Positions 7,975 to 18,437 of a DNA stretch of 64,000 bases are shown here, in pieces; within the stretch, counting starts at the first letter, position 1, and the number at the start of each line of letters is the position of its first letter. The DNA comes from Pseudonocardia abyssalis. GTDB lineage: Bacteria; Actinomycetota; Actinomycetes; Mycobacteriales; Pseudonocardiaceae. Both the position numbers and the translations under genes were made by a program. Where the stretch lies: assembly GCF_019263705.2 (NCBI RefSeq), contig NZ_JADQDK010000001.1:5518001-5582000 (forward strand). The letters are read 5' to 3'. Under the pieces are notes generated by a model. It did no database searches and was not told the origin of the DNA. It saw nothing but the letters and a program-made list of their open reading frames with translations.

Positions 7975-8856
7975 CTAGCGCTTTCGCACGGCCATCCCGG
8001 CCGCGGCGACCGCCGCGGCCCCCAGCATCGACGGCACGCCGATGCGGGCCGCTTTGCGTCCGGTGCGGAAGTCGCGGATCTGCCAGCCGCGCTCGCGGGC
8101 GACGTCGCGCAGGCCGGAGTCGGGGTTGACGGCCACCGCGGTGCCGACGGCCGAGAGCATCGGCACGTCGTTGACGGAGTCGGAGTAGGCCGTGCAGCGG
8201 CGCAGGTCGAGCCCTTCGCTGACGGCGAGCGCCCGCACTGCGTGCCCCTTCGCGGGCCCGTGCAGGATCTCGCCGACGAGGCGACCGGTGTAGACGCCGT
8301 CGACGCTCTCCGCGACGGTGCCCAGCGCCCCCGTGAGCCCGAGCCGGCGCGCGATGATCAGCGCGAGCTCGACGGGGGTGGCCGTGACCAGCCAGACGCG
8401 CTGGCCCGCGTCGAGGTGCATCTGGGCCAGCGCGCGGGTGCCCGCCCAGATCCGGTCGGCCATCAGCTCGTCGTAGATCTCCTCGCCGAGCTCGGTGATC
8501 TCGTCGACGCCGCGACCGGCGACGAAGGTGAGCGCGGTGTCGCGCCCGGTGGTCGTGGAGTACGTGCTCTCCCGGCCTCCGACCCGGAACTTCACCTGCT
8601 GCCAGGCGAACCCGGCGAGGTCGGAGGTGGTGAAGAACTTGCGGGCGGCCAGACCGCGGGCGAAGTGGAAGATCGACGCGCCGACCATCATCGTGTTGTC
8701 GACGTCGAAGAACGCCGCCGCGGTGAGGTCGGTGAGGGGCACGTCGCCGGGGCCGCTGTCGCCGGCGGCCACCGCCGCGGCCGCCGAGGCCTCCCCGGCG
8801 CGGACGGCGGGATCGAGCGCCGTGGACGCGTCGATCCCCGGGGTCTCGCCTGTCAC
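7975..8856 (-). CDS. HAD-IB family hydrolase (SerB1-like phosphatase)
   Basis: A 293-aa phosphatase of the phosphoserine-phosphatase-like HAD-IB group, counterpart of Rv0505c. All HAD motifs are present: DVDNT (nucleophile and acid/base aspartates), VTATP (Thr), the Lys in GPAKGHA, and [11 protein letters not shown]. The C-terminus is a single membrane-like segment, [19 protein letters not shown], followed by RKR, so the protein may be tethered. The substrate may be phosphoserine or a lipid or sugar phosphate. GTG 8856 is supported by GAGGAG 8 bases upstream. Confidence 0.88.
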   Translation of the reverse strand: MTGETPGIDASTALDPAVRAGEASAAAAVAAGDSGPGDVPLTDLTAAAFFDVDNTMMVGASIFHFARGLAARKFFTTSDLAGFAWQQVKFRVGGRESTYSTTTGRDTALTFVAGRGVDEITELGEEIYDELMADRIWAGTRALAQMHLDAGQRVWLVTATPVELALIIARRLGLTGALGTVAESVDGVYTGRLVGEILHGPAKGHAVRALAVSEGLDLRRCTAYSDSVNDVPMLSAVGTAVAVNPDSGLRDVARERGWQIRDFRTGRKAARIGVPSMLGAAAVAAAGMAVRKR

Positions 8857-8959
8857 CTGCGCTCCTCGGGTACGTCGACGGTCGGGGTCGCCCCACCCTA
8901 ACGAGCAGGACCGCCGCGGAGGATCCCGCAGCGGTCCTGGGTCGAGCACGAGCGGTGCG

Positions 8960-10348
8960 TCAGCCGATCGACACGCCGGGCAGGCCCGGGAGCAGCGGAG
9001 GCAGCTGGATCGGCGGGACCAGGGGCAGTGGGACCGACACCTGGTTGTCGCCCTGGCCCGAGCCACCACTGGTGGACAGGCCCTCGGAGTCGGGCAGCGG
9101 GAGGCCGTCGGATCCGAGCTCGGGCAGCAGGCCGCCGTCGTCGGAGGTGGAGGTCTCCGGGGTGGTGGTGCTGTCCGGGGTGGTCGTGGGCGTCGTGCCG
9201 TCCGGGGTGGTCGTGGGCGCGACGCTCTCGTCGACGGTCGTCGTCGGGTCGTCGGCGACCTGCGCCTGGGGGGAGCAGGTGCCCTCGGCCGGGAGCCGGC
9301 CCAGGTCGTCGACGGTGTTCGAGGTGACCTCGGAGCACGACGAGCGTGCCTCGAGGGCCTCGGTGCGCCCGACCAGGCGGTCGAGGAGCGCGAGCGAGCT
9401 GTCGGCCTCGGGGACCGCGGTCTCGGGCAGCGAGGACCGCAGTACCGACAGGCGGGCGGCCTGCTCGGCGGCCCAGGTGCGCAGGTCGCCCAGTGCCGGG
9501 GCACCGGCCGCGTCCTCCGCACCCAGCAGCATCCGCGACCCCTCGCCGGTGGAGAGGTCGAAGTCGCGCATCGCGTTCTCGACGAGCGCGGGGTCGGCGC
9601 TCGTGGCGCCGGCCCCGAGACGGACGAGCTGCTCCACCTCGTCGAGCCGCGTGGTGGCGAGCGCGAGGTACTGCTGTGCGCGCTCGGTGTCGTCGAAGGT
9701 GAAGGCGAGACCGGTGTCCTCGGAGGCGCGCTTCACACCGTAGAGGGCGTCACCGGGCAGCGCGTTGCGGCTGGCGAAGTTGCCCGCCGTGGTGATGGCG
9801 ACGAGCGCGACCATCGCGACCGCACCGACGAACGCGAACCGGCGACGCAGCCCGCGGGCCGGCGGGCGGTCGGCCGCGCGCGAGCGGCCGCGGGAACCGG
9901 GGCGCGTCGGCATGCTGTGCCGTCCCGGGCGGGCGGACCTGACCACCGGCGCCTCGACGGAGAGGGGCTCGGCCTCGAGGCCGGTGTCCCCGTCGACGTC
10001 GTGGTCGGTGACACGACCGAAGACGGCGGTCTCGTCGGTGGCCCCGGCGACCGGGGCGGGCGATCCGGCGACGGACGGCAGAGGCGCGGTGAGCTCGGCG
10101 GGATGGGGGACCGGTGCCGCCGAGGCGGCCCGGTCCTCCGCCTGCGCTGCCAGCAGCGCAGCCATCAACCGCTGCTTGGCGTCGCTGCGGGCCACGGGGT
10201 GCGGGTCGTACGCCGCACGCCGGGACCGCAGCATCGCCACGATCTCCAGATCACGCGCGAGCTCGGAATCGGCGACGGAGCCGGGGGGTGTCCCCTGCTC
10301 GATCGCGGCATCCAGCTGCTCTGCGTCCTTGCCCTGTCCGGCGGGCAT
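8960..10348 (-). CDS. Membrane-anchored DUF5667-type protein, probable anti-sigma factor
   Basis: A 462-aa protein directly downstream of an ECF sigma gene on the same strand. The cytoplasmic N-terminus ([32 protein letters not shown] in outline) resembles the N-terminal helix bundle of BldN-associated anti-sigma factors. A single membrane segment ([20 protein letters not shown]) follows an Arg-rich stretch. The extracytoplasmic part matches the DUF5667 pattern ([21 protein letters not shown], repeated helices with Asp/Glu). The C-terminal 100 residues are rich in Pro, Thr and Ser and end in [11 protein letters not shown] 10348 has GAGGA 8 bases upstream; GTG 10363 is an alternative. It probably holds the sigma factor inactive until a surface signal arrives. 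Confidence 0.78.
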   Translation of the reverse strand: MPAGQGKDAEQLDAAIEQGTPPGSVADSELARDLEIVAMLRSRRAAYDPHPVARSDAKQRLMAALLAAQAEDRAASAAPVPHPAELTAPLPSVAGSPAPVAGATDETAVFGRVTDHDVDGDTGLEAEPLSVEAPVVRSARPGRHSMPTRPGSRGRSRAADRPPARGLRRRFAFVGAVAMVALVAITTAGNFASRNALPGDALYGVKRASEDTGLAFTFDDTERAQQYLALATTRLDEVEQLVRLGAGATSADPALVENAMRDFDLSTGEGSRMLLGAEDAAGAPALGDLRTWAAEQAARLSVLRSSLPETAVPEADSSLALLDRLVGRTEALEARSSCSEVTSNTVDDLGRLPAEGTCSPQAQVADDPTTTVDESVAPTTTPDGTTPTTTPDSTTTPETSTSDDGGLLPELGSDGLPLPDSEGLSTSGGSGQGDNQVSVPLPLVPPIQLPPLLPGLPGVSIG

Positions 10349-10535
10349 GTTGGCCGTCCTCACTGCATCCCTGCGCTCAATGTCGCGGCGCCCGGTCGTG
10401 CTGCGCTTGCTCGACTTTCGCCGGTACAACGAGCCTCCGGGCGAGGGGTTACGGCTGTGAGACCGTTCACCGCATCGAGTTGTTCGTTCGCCGCACCCGT
10501 AACGTCTGCGACCGGTGAGACGATATAGCCGCCGA

Positions 10536-11243
10536 TCATCTCAGCCCCTCGGGCAGCAGCTGGGCGAGCCGGCGCACCGCACGGTGCTGCAGGGCCTTGA
10601 CGGCCCCTTCGTTGCGATCCATGATGCGCGCCGTCTCGGCCACCGAGAGCCCCTGCAGGAATCGCAGGGTGATGCATTCCTGCTGGTCCGGGTTGAGCTT
10701 GCGGACGCAGCGGATGAGCTCGTCGTTGGTGGCGCCGTCGAGTACCTGCTGCTCGGGGCCGTGCGTGGTCGGGGAGAGGTCGATGATGTCGGCCGTCGTG
10801 GACTCCAGCCGGTACCGGCTGGACTTCACGTGGTCGAAGATCAGGTTGCGGGCGATGGTGACGAACCAGGCCGCGATGTCGCGGCCCTGGTAGGTCACCG
10901 AGCCGATGCGCCGCAGCGCCCGGACGAACGCCTCCTGCGTGATGTCCTCGGCCAGCGTCCGGTCGTTCATCCGGAACAGGACGTAGCGGAACACGACGTC
11001 GTAGTAGCGCTCGTACAGTTCGCTGAACGCCTCCATGTCGCCCTCCTGGGCGGCACGGACGAGGGACCAGGCGCCCGCGGTCTCGGGGGAGGCGTCGTCG
11101 GGGTTCACGTCGGCCCCGTCGGGGGTCGCGCCGTCGGGGCCGACGGCTTCGGGGGCCGCGGCGGCGGGGGCGTTCTCGCGGGGCCGCTGCCTCGGCAGCG
11201 GCATGGCGGCTTCGGGGGCCGCCGGTGGTGCAGTCGTGGACAT
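10536..11243 (-). CDS. ECF-family RNA polymerase sigma factor (BldN-like)
   Basis: A 235-aa extracytoplasmic-function sigma factor. A variable Pro/Ala-rich N-terminal extension of about 65 residues precedes sigma region 2 (SELYERYYDVVFRYVLFR, then DITQEAFVRALRR) and region 4 (LRFLQGLSVAETARIMDRNEGAVKALQHRAVRRLAQLL). The N-terminal extension and the KALQHRA block are typical of the BldN group of actinobacteria, where the factor controls development and cell-surface genes. ATG 11243 has GGGGAGG 5 bases upstream; a start at 11318 is less likely. The adjacent DUF5667 membrane protein is its likely anti-sigma factor. Confidence 0.88.
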   Translation of the reverse strand: MSTTAPPAAPEAAMPLPRQRPRENAPAAAAPEAVGPDGATPDGADVNPDDASPETAGAWSLVRAAQEGDMEAFSELYERYYDVVFRYVLFRMNDRTLAEDITQEAFVRALRRIGSVTYQGRDIAAWFVTIARNLIFDHVKSSRYRLESTTADIIDLSPTTHGPEQQVLDGATNDELIRCVRKLNPDQQECITLRFLQGLSVAETARIMDRNEGAVKALQHRAVRRLAQLLPEGLR

Positions 11244-11710
11244 GTCGACCTCCCCACCCGCGGGTCGGCGGGCGGTGTCGGTACGGAGCAGTCGGGACGG
11301 TCGCATCGGGCGGGTCATGCCTCCCGACCGGCGAACCGGGTACGTCGGTCAGCACGCCAGGGGTCGGCCCGCGGTGCGCTGGCTACAGGCTGCATGCCAC
11401 TCCCTTGGGTGAGTCGCCGCGTCTAGTGGGGAGCTGACGCGTTGAGACGTCTGAAGGTTCGGTGAGCATACGGGCGAACCGATGTGGTGAAGCACGCAGC
11501 ATCCACTTGCCGTGGTCCTGTTCCGGTGAGCGGACGGTTACGCGCGGTCAGCGTCATGGCTGCGGGGCGTGTTGTCCGCCTACCGGTGTGTGTCGCGCGT
11601 CGCGCGACACACACCCGTGCGGCGGGTCGCCCGTGCCAGACTCGGGTGGCGGGTCGCGGCACCGTGCCCGTGCCCCCGCGTCGACCCCACCGACTGCACC
11701 CAGGAGCACC
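11244..11710. other. Divergent intergenic region
   Basis: A 467-bp space between the sigma gene (minus) and the AMP-ligase gene (plus). No coding frame is supported here. Its outstanding element is the perfect 31-bp palindrome at 11585-11615. The remainder is GC-rich without a further recognised motif. Confidence 0.5.
11585..11615. promoter_or_regulatory. Perfect 15-bp-arm palindrome in a divergent promoter region
   Basis: GGTGTGTGTCGCGCG (11585-11599) and CGCGCGACACACACC (11601-11615) are exact reverse complements separated by one base. It lies about 95 bp before the AMP-ligase start and about 340 bp before the sigma gene start, between divergent genes. A terminator is not needed there, so an operator for a dimeric or tetrameric regulator is the better reading. 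Small repeats elsewhere in the window caution that it may be a mobile palindromic repeat. Confidence 0.45.
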
Positions 11711-13285
11711 GTGGACAGCCCGACCAGCCCGCAGGGAACCGGTGGACCCCGGCACCTCGCCGAGCTCGTGACGCGCGCCGCCGCCCGCACCCCCGATCAT
11801 CCGGCGATCGTCGATGTGGCCGGCGGAACCACGCTGACCTGGGCCGATGTCGACGCGGCCACGGTGGCCGAGGTCGTACGGCTGCGCGGGGCGGGGGTGG
11901 GGCCCGGTGATCGGGTCGCGGTGCGGCTGGCCAACGGTGCGCCCTTCTGCATCGCCGTGCTCGGTGCACTGCGGGCCGACGCCGTGGCCGTCCCGATCGG
12001 CCCGATCGCGGTCCCCCGGGAGCTCGACATCGTGTTCGCCGACTGCTCGCCGACGGTCGTCGTCACGAGCCCCGACGACGCCGACGCGGCGGGGTGCGCG
12101 GCCACCTCGGGAGCCACCCTGATCGGGCCGCCGGACCTCACCGCCCGGGTCGCGGAGGGCGAGTCCGTCACGCACGGTGTCGGTGCGGAGGACGTCGCAC
12201 TGCTCGTCTACACCTCCGGCACGACGGGCACGCCGCGTGGCGTCCGGCTCTCCCACCGGGCCCTGCTGGCCAACCGCGCGCAGGCCGCCGAGCTCCGTCC
12301 GGCCCCGGTCACCCCGGTCGACCGGGTGCTGCTCTCCCTGCCCCTGTTCCACGTCTTCGGGCTCGCCGCGGGCTTCCTGCAGGTGTGCTGGGCCGGGGCG
12401 ACCGCCGTGCTCACCGAGCGGTTCGACCCCGAGCACACCGCGGAGGTGCTCGTGGAGCAGCGGGTCAGCGGCGTGGCCGGGGTCCCTTCGATGTTCCGGT
12501 CGCTGCTCGACCTGCCCGCGGCCGACCTGCGCGCCGCCACCGCCGACCTGCGCATGTGCACCTCCGGGGGAGCGCCGCTGCCGGCCCGCTGGCTGGCCGA
12601 CTTCCGGGCCGCCACCGGACTCTGGATCTTCGAGGGCTACGGGCTGACCGAGGGCGGCCCCGTGATCACGACGAACGGGGTCGGGGGCGTCGCGAAGCCG
12701 GGGTCGGTCGGCCGTGCGCTGCCCGGCATCGAGCTGCGGCTCGTCGACGGCGAGGGGCGGCCGATCGACACCGAGGACCCCGACGACGACGAGCTCGACG
12801 CCGTGTCCGACCCGAGCCACGACACCGGGCTCGTCGCGGTGCGCGGGCCGAACCTGTTCTCCGGCTACTGGCCCGACGGTGCGGGCGGCCCCGACGACGA
12901 CGGCTGGTTCCGCACGGCCGACGTCGGGTTCCTCGACGCCGACGGCGACCTGCACCTGGTCGACCGCTCGTCGGACCTGGTGATAGTCAACGGCTTCAAC
13001 GTCTACCCGCGGGAGGTCGAGCGGGTGCTCGCCGAGCTCGACGGAGTGGCCGACGCCGCCGTCGTCGGGGTGCCGGACGACCGGACCGGCGAGGCGGTGA
13101 AGGCCGTGCTGGTGCGGTCGGCCGGCTCGTCGCTGACCGAGGAGGAGGTGCGCGCGCACTGTGCGGTGCGCCTGGCCCGGTTCAAGACGCCGTCGGTCAT
13201 CGCGTTCGTCGAGGACCTGCCGCGCACGCCGACCGGCAAGGTCGCGCGCCGGCGGCTCGCCCAGGTGTCGGGGGAGGGGTCGTGA
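11711..13285 (+). CDS. AMP-dependent acyl-CoA synthetase/ligase
   Basis: A 524-aa adenylate-forming enzyme that should activate a carboxylic acid, via its acyl-AMP, to a CoA thioester. The ATP-binding loop YTSGTTGTPRGVRLSH is at about residues 167-182. GYGLTEGGP, the ADVGFLDADGDLHLVDRSSD block, the hinge and NGFNVYPREVE, and the catalytic Lys in TPTGKVARRRL are all intact. The substrate is not evident; the class resembles fatty-acid or aromatic-acid CoA ligases. GTG 11711 is preceded by AGGAG. It overlaps the glutaredoxin gene by GTGA. Confidence 0.88.
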   Translation: MDSPTSPQGTGGPRHLAELVTRAAARTPDHPAIVDVAGGTTLTWADVDAATVAEVVRLRGAGVGPGDRVAVRLANGAPFCIAVLGALRADAVAVPIGPIAVPRELDIVFADCSPTVVVTSPDDADAAGCAATSGATLIGPPDLTARVAEGESVTHGVGAEDVALLVYTSGTTGTPRGVRLSHRALLANRAQAAELRPAPVTPVDRVLLSLPLFHVFGLAAGFLQVCWAGATAVLTERFDPEHTAEVLVEQRVSGVAGVPSMFRSLLDLPAADLRAATADLRMCTSGGAPLPARWLADFRAATGLWIFEGYGLTEGGPVITTNGVGGVAKPGSVGRALPGIELRLVDGEGRPIDTEDPDDDELDAVSDPSHDTGLVAVRGPNLFSGYWPDGAGGPDDDGWFRTADVGFLDADGDLHLVDRSSDLVIVNGFNVYPREVERVLAELDGVADAAVVGVPDDRTGEAVKAVLVRSAGSSLTEEEVRAHCAVRLARFKTPSVIAFVEDLPRTPTGKVARRRLAQVSGEGS

Positions 13286-13524
13286 TCCGCGTGACGGTCT
13301 ACACCCGCGCGGGGTGCTCCGCGTGCGTCACCGCGGAGGCGGACGTCGAGCGGATCTGCGGCGAGCTGGGCGTCGGCTGGGGGGCGGTGGACGTCGACTC
13401 CGACCCGGAGATCCGCGCCGAGTACGGCGACCGTGTGCCGGTGATCCTGGTCGACGACCGCGAGCACGGCTTCTGGCGCGTCGATGAGCCGCGTCTGCGG
13501 AAGGACCTGGCCTCGGTCCGGTGA
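13282..13524 (+). CDS. Glutaredoxin family protein
   Basis: An 80-aa thioredoxin-fold protein with the active site CSAC (residues 12-15) after VTVYTRAG and a cis-Pro in RVPVILVD. It is counterpart of Rv0508, which precedes hemA in mycobacteria. Length and the DUF836-like pattern indicate a small cytoplasmic redox protein that reduces disulfides, partner unknown. GTG 13282 overlaps the ligase stop. Confidence 0.85.
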   Translation: MIRVTVYTRAGCSACVTAEADVERICGELGVGWGAVDVDSDPEIRAEYGDRVPVILVDDREHGFWRVDEPRLRKDLASVR

Positions 13525-13575
13525 AGATCTGCGCTCCGGCGAACCGCAAGCCGCCTGACGGGCGAACCTTCCGCT

Positions 13576-15156
13576 GTGAGCACCACTGCAGCGCCTCCTG
13601 AGCAGACCACCGAACCCGGACGGCCCGCTGCGATCCCGCGCGGCCTCGCTGCACTGATCGGACTGCTCGCCGTCGCCGCCGCCCTGGGCGTCGGTCACCT
13701 CGTGGCGCTCCTGGCGCCGGGCTCGTCGCCGTTCTTCGCGGTGGGCGACACCGTCATCCGGTTCTCCCCGCAGTGGCTCACCGAGTTCGCCAAGACGACC
13801 TTCGGCACCGCCGACAAGCCGATCCTGCTCGGCAGCATGGCCGTCGTCATCGCGATCGTCGCGGCGGTCGCCGGCCTGGCGTCGCGGCGCAGCGCGCGCC
13901 CCGGCCTGACGCTCGTCGTCGTGCTCGGGGTGGTCGGCCTCGTGGTCGTGATCTTCGCCCCGACGTTCGGCCCGCTGTCGGTGCTCGCCCCGATCGCGTC
14001 GATCGTCGCCGGGGTCGCGTCGTTCCTGTGGCTGCACCGGCTCGCGACCCGCGCCGCCGTCGCGCGGACGGGCGGTCCGGAGGTCTCGCGGCGCAACGTC
14101 CTGATCGGGACCGCGGCCGTCGGGGCCGGTGCGGTCGTCGCAGGCGGGGGCGGGGTGCTGCTCGCGCCCAGCATCGACGACGCCCGGGCCCGCGTCACCG
14201 CACGCCTCGCGGCCGCCACCCTGACCGAGACGGCTCCCGCCATCCCGGCCGGCGCCGCGTTCGTCGAGAGCGGCACGCCGCCGTTCGTCACGTCCAACGC
14301 CGAGTTCTACCGCGTCGACACGGCGCTCTCGCTGCCGCTGCAGTCGGAGCAGACATGGTCGCTGCGGATCGGCGGGATGGTCGACCGCCCGATCGCCCTC
14401 GATTTCGACGACATCATGTCCCGCCCGCTCGTCGAGCGGACGATCACGATGACCTGCGTGTCGAACGTCGTCGGTGGCCCGTACATCTCCACCGCGGACT
14501 TCGTCGGCGTGGAGCTGCGCGACGTGCTGCTGGAGGCGGGGGTCCGCCCCGGGGCCGACCAGCTGCTCTCCACCAGTCTCGACGGGTGGACGGCGGGGTC
14601 GCCCACCGACGTGATCATGGAGCCGGGCCGGGGCGCGCTGATCGCGGTCGGTATGAACGGCGAGGCGCTGCCCGCCGAGCACGGCTTCCCGGCGCGGCTG
14701 ATCGTGCCCGGCCTCTACGGTTTCCTGTCGGCGACCAAGTGGGTCACCGACATCGAGCTCACCACGTTCGACGCCGCGCAGGGCTACTGGCTGCAGCGCG
14801 GGTGGGGGAAGTTCGCGCCGATCAAGACCCAGTCCCGGATCGACTTCCCGAAGGGCCTGTCGACGCAGCCCCCCGGCCGGCTGACCGTGGCCGGTATCGC
14901 CTGGTCGCAGCCCACCGGGATCAGCCGCGTCGAGGTGCGGATGGACGGCGGCGAGTGGCAGGACGCGGAGCTGGCCGACGAGGTCAACACCCGCACCTGG
15001 CGGATGTGGCGCGCCGACTTCGACCTGACGCCGGGCAGTCACACCGTTCAAACGCGCGCTACTGACCGTGATGGTGTAACACAGACTGAGATGCGTGCCG
15101 ATCCCATCCCGGATGGCGCATCTGGGTGGCCGGCCACTATCTTCACGGTGTCATAG
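13576..15156 (+). CDS. Molybdopterin-dependent oxidoreductase with membrane domain (sulfite oxidase fold)
   Basis: A 526-aa membrane-anchored oxidoreductase. Four or five hydrophobic segments occupy the first 150 residues, followed by a further hydrophobic segment after VSRRNVLIGTAAVGAGAVVAG, which resembles a Tat-type motif. The SUOX-fold catalytic domain contains TMTCVSNVVGGPYIS, whose Cys (about residue 294) is the molybdenum ligand, and GFPARLIVPGLYGFLSATKWV. A C-terminal Mo-co dimerisation domain ends the protein. It should act outside the membrane on an unknown substrate such as a sulfoxide or sulfite. The start is 51 bp after the glutaredoxin stop. Confidence 0.85.
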   Translation: MSTTAAPPEQTTEPGRPAAIPRGLAALIGLLAVAAALGVGHLVALLAPGSSPFFAVGDTVIRFSPQWLTEFAKTTFGTADKPILLGSMAVVIAIVAAVAGLASRRSARPGLTLVVVLGVVGLVVVIFAPTFGPLSVLAPIASIVAGVASFLWLHRLATRAAVARTGGPEVSRRNVLIGTAAVGAGAVVAGGGGVLLAPSIDDARARVTARLAAATLTETAPAIPAGAAFVESGTPPFVTSNAEFYRVDTALSLPLQSEQTWSLRIGGMVDRPIALDFDDIMSRPLVERTITMTCVSNVVGGPYISTADFVGVELRDVLLEAGVRPGADQLLSTSLDGWTAGSPTDVIMEPGRGALIAVGMNGEALPAEHGFPARLIVPGLYGFLSATKWVTDIELTTFDAAQGYWLQRGWGKFAPIKTQSRIDFPKGLSTQPPGRLTVAGIAWSQPTGISRVEVRMDGGEWQDAELADEVNTRTWRMWRADFDLTPGSHTVQTRATDRDGVTQTEMRADPIPDGASGWPATIFTVS

Positions 15157-15341
15157 GCCGCTCGTATGAAGGATCGTGCGTCGAACAGCCGATCCCGTTG
15201 GTCTGAATAGATGACCCCCACGAGACGGTCGGCCTCGTTGCCGAAACGTTACGTCCCGTGAGTGAACCACCTTTGGCTCGATGTCGAAGGTTCTGATGTA
15301 GCGACCCGGACAGACCGGGTCGAGCTCGAGGAGGACATACC
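15157..15341. promoter_or_regulatory. Upstream region of the fasciclin gene with a small inverted repeat
   Basis: A 185-bp spacer without a gene. CGACCCGG (15302-15309) and CCGGGTCG (15315-15322) form a perfect 8-bp inverted repeat ending 9 bases before the GAGGAGGAC ribosome-binding region. It could be an operator or a leader hairpin that affects translation. No confident -10/-35 pair was identified. Confidence 0.35.
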
Positions 15342-16007
15342 GTGCGAAAGATCCAGCGACTGGCCGCCGTCGGCGCCATGGCCGCCCTGACCGTGGCGCT
15401 GGGCGCGTGCAGCAGCTCCGAGACCCCCTCCGCCGAGGCCCCCGCCTCGTCGGCCCCGTCCGCCGCGGCGACGACCGAGGCCGCTGCCGCCAGCGACGGC
15501 GTCACGACGATCGACGACATCTTCGGCCCGGCCTGCGACCAGGTCCCGACCGAGGGCGAAGGCTCCGCGGCCGGCATGATCGACGACCCGGTGGCCACCG
15601 CCGCGTCGAACAACCCGCTCCTGTCCACGCTGGTCACCGCCGTCGGTGCGGTCCCCGGCCTGGCCGACACCCTGAACGCCGCGCCGGCGCTGACCGTCTT
15701 CGCGCCGTTCAACGGTGCCTTCGAGGCGCTCCCCGCGGGCACCGTCGAGGCGCTCGTGGCCGACCCGGCGACGCTGGGCCCGATCCTGCAGGGTCACGTC
15801 TCCAGCACCCGCTACGACGCCGCCGGCCTGGTCGAGGCCGGTTCGGTCGACGTCCTCTCGGGTGGCACCGTCACCATCGGTGGCACCGCTGACGCCCCCA
15901 CGTTCGACGGTGGCAACGGCACCGCCGCCACGAACCTCTGTGGCAACGTCCCGACCGCGAACGCCACCGTGTTCGTGATCGACACCATCCTCATGCCGGC
16001 CAGCTGA
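15342..16007 (+). CDS. Fasciclin-domain surface lipoprotein
   Basis: A 221-aa secreted lipoprotein. The signal peptide (RKIQRLAAVGAMAALTVAL) ends in the lipobox LGAC, so Cys about residue 23 should be lipidated. A Ser/Ala/Thr/Glu-rich linker of about 30 residues follows, then one fasciclin (FAS1) domain: NNPLLSTLVTAVGAVPGL, LTVFAPFNGAFEALP, ILQGHVSSTRY and a C-terminal NATVFVIDTILMP. It resembles the mycobacterial MPT83/MPT70 antigens in architecture. FAS1 domains mediate adhesion. GTG 15342 has GAGGAGGAC upstream. A strong hairpin follows the gene. Confidence 0.92.
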   Translation: MRKIQRLAAVGAMAALTVALGACSSSETPSAEAPASSAPSAAATTEAAAASDGVTTIDDIFGPACDQVPTEGEGSAAGMIDDPVATAASNNPLLSTLVTAVGAVPGLADTLNAAPALTVFAPFNGAFEALPAGTVEALVADPATLGPILQGHVSSTRYDAAGLVEAGSVDVLSGGTVTIGGTADAPTFDGGNGTAATNLCGNVPTANATVFVIDTILMPAS

Positions 16008-16029
16008 TCCCAGCTCGCCAGCACGACGT

Positions 16030-16069
16030 CCGCAGGGGCGGTCCCGGTTGTCCGGGGCCGCCCCTGCGG
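16030..16069 (+). terminator. Strong hairpin terminator after the fasciclin gene
   Basis: CCGCAGGGGCGG (16030-16041) pairs perfectly with CCGCCCCTGCGG (16058-16069), and the stem can extend by three more G-C pairs past a one-base bulge. It begins 22 bases after the stop codon. No U-tract is present. Confidence 0.7.
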
Positions 16070-16152
16070 CGTCGAGCGGCCCGTTCGCCGCGACCACCGG
16101 TAGGTCGCCGGGACGGCCCTCCGTGAGCACGGTCGCGTTCAAGATCGCAACT

Positions 16153-16170
16153 TTGTGCGGGTCTTCACAA
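16153..16170. promoter_or_regulatory. Rex operator (ROP site) upstream of rex
   Basis: TTGTGCGGGTCTTCACAA matches the Rex operator consensus TTGTGAANNNNTTCACAA at 12 of the 14 specified positions, including the whole right half. It lies 123 bp before the rex start. In Streptomyces, Rex binds such a site upstream of its own rex-hemACD operon, senses the NADH/NAD+ ratio and is released when NADH rises. This predicts autoregulation and redox control of heme synthesis here. Confidence 0.85.
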
Positions 16171-16293
16171 GCGGCTACCGTGTTGTCCAGTCGCCGTCAA
16201 GGCCCCATCGACCGGCCGGGGGGATGTTCACCCCGGGTCCTGGCCCCATGGGCCCGTCGGACCACCACCGAACCGCCCGAGGAGCTTTCGCCC

Positions 16294-17081
16294 GTGACCG
16301 TGCCGCCGCAGGCCGACTCCGATGGTGGAGCCGCCGGGTCGCGGACCATACCCGAGGCCAGCGTCGCCCGGCTCGCGCTCTACCTGAGGGTTCTCGGTGA
16401 GCTCGCGGAGCAGGGTGCGGAGACCGTATCGAGCGACGACCTGTCCGGCGTCACCGGTGTCAACCCGGCGAAGCTCCGCAAGGACCTCTCCTACATCGGC
16501 TCCCACGGGATCCGCGGCGTCGGCTACGAGGTCACGTCGCTGCTGCATCAGCTCGAGCGCGTGCTGGGCCTCAACCACCGCCAGGCCGTCGCGGTGGTCG
16601 GGGTCGGCAACCTCGGGCACGCACTGGCCGGCTACACCGGTTTCGGCGGCCGCGGGTTCCCCGTCGCCGCGCTGTTCGACGTCGATCCCGACCTGGTCGG
16701 CATCCACATCAACGGCATCCTCGTCGAGCACGTCAGTGCGATCCCGCCGGTGTGCGCGGAGCGCGGCGTCACGATCGGGATGATCGCCACCCCCGGCCCG
16801 GCCGCGCAGGGTGCCTGCGACCTGCTGGTCGACTCGGGCGTGCGCTGCATCCTCAACTTCGCGCCGGTCGTCCTGCAGGTACCCGACGAGGTCGAGGTCC
16901 GCAAGGTCGACCTCGCCGTCGAACTGCAGGTCCTGGCCTTCCACGTGGCGCGGCGCCACGTCGCGGAGCACCCTCGGGGTGTCGCGGTGCACGGTGGGAA
17001 CGGTCACGGCGGCAACGGGCACGCATCAGCCGTCCGTACGTTCCCTCTGGTGGACGGGACGACGGCGTCGGAGGAACGGTC

Positions 17082-17085
<4 letters not shown>
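16294..17085 (+). CDS. rex: Redox-sensing transcriptional repressor Rex
   Basis: A 263-aa NADH-responsive repressor. The N-terminal winged helix contains [20 protein letters not shown] and [23 protein letters not shown], the DNA-recognition region. The Rossmann domain starts with [11 protein letters not shown] (about residue 101) and includes IATPGPAAQ. The C-terminal swapped helix is followed by a non-conserved tail with two GGNGH units. GTG 16294 is chosen since GAGGAG lies about 10 bases upstream and the conserved part starts 20 residues in. A Rex operator lies upstream, and ATGA overlap with hemA makes rex the first gene of a heme operon. Confidence 0.96.
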
Positions 17086-18433
<1,348 letters not shown>

Positions 18434-18437
<4 letters not shown>

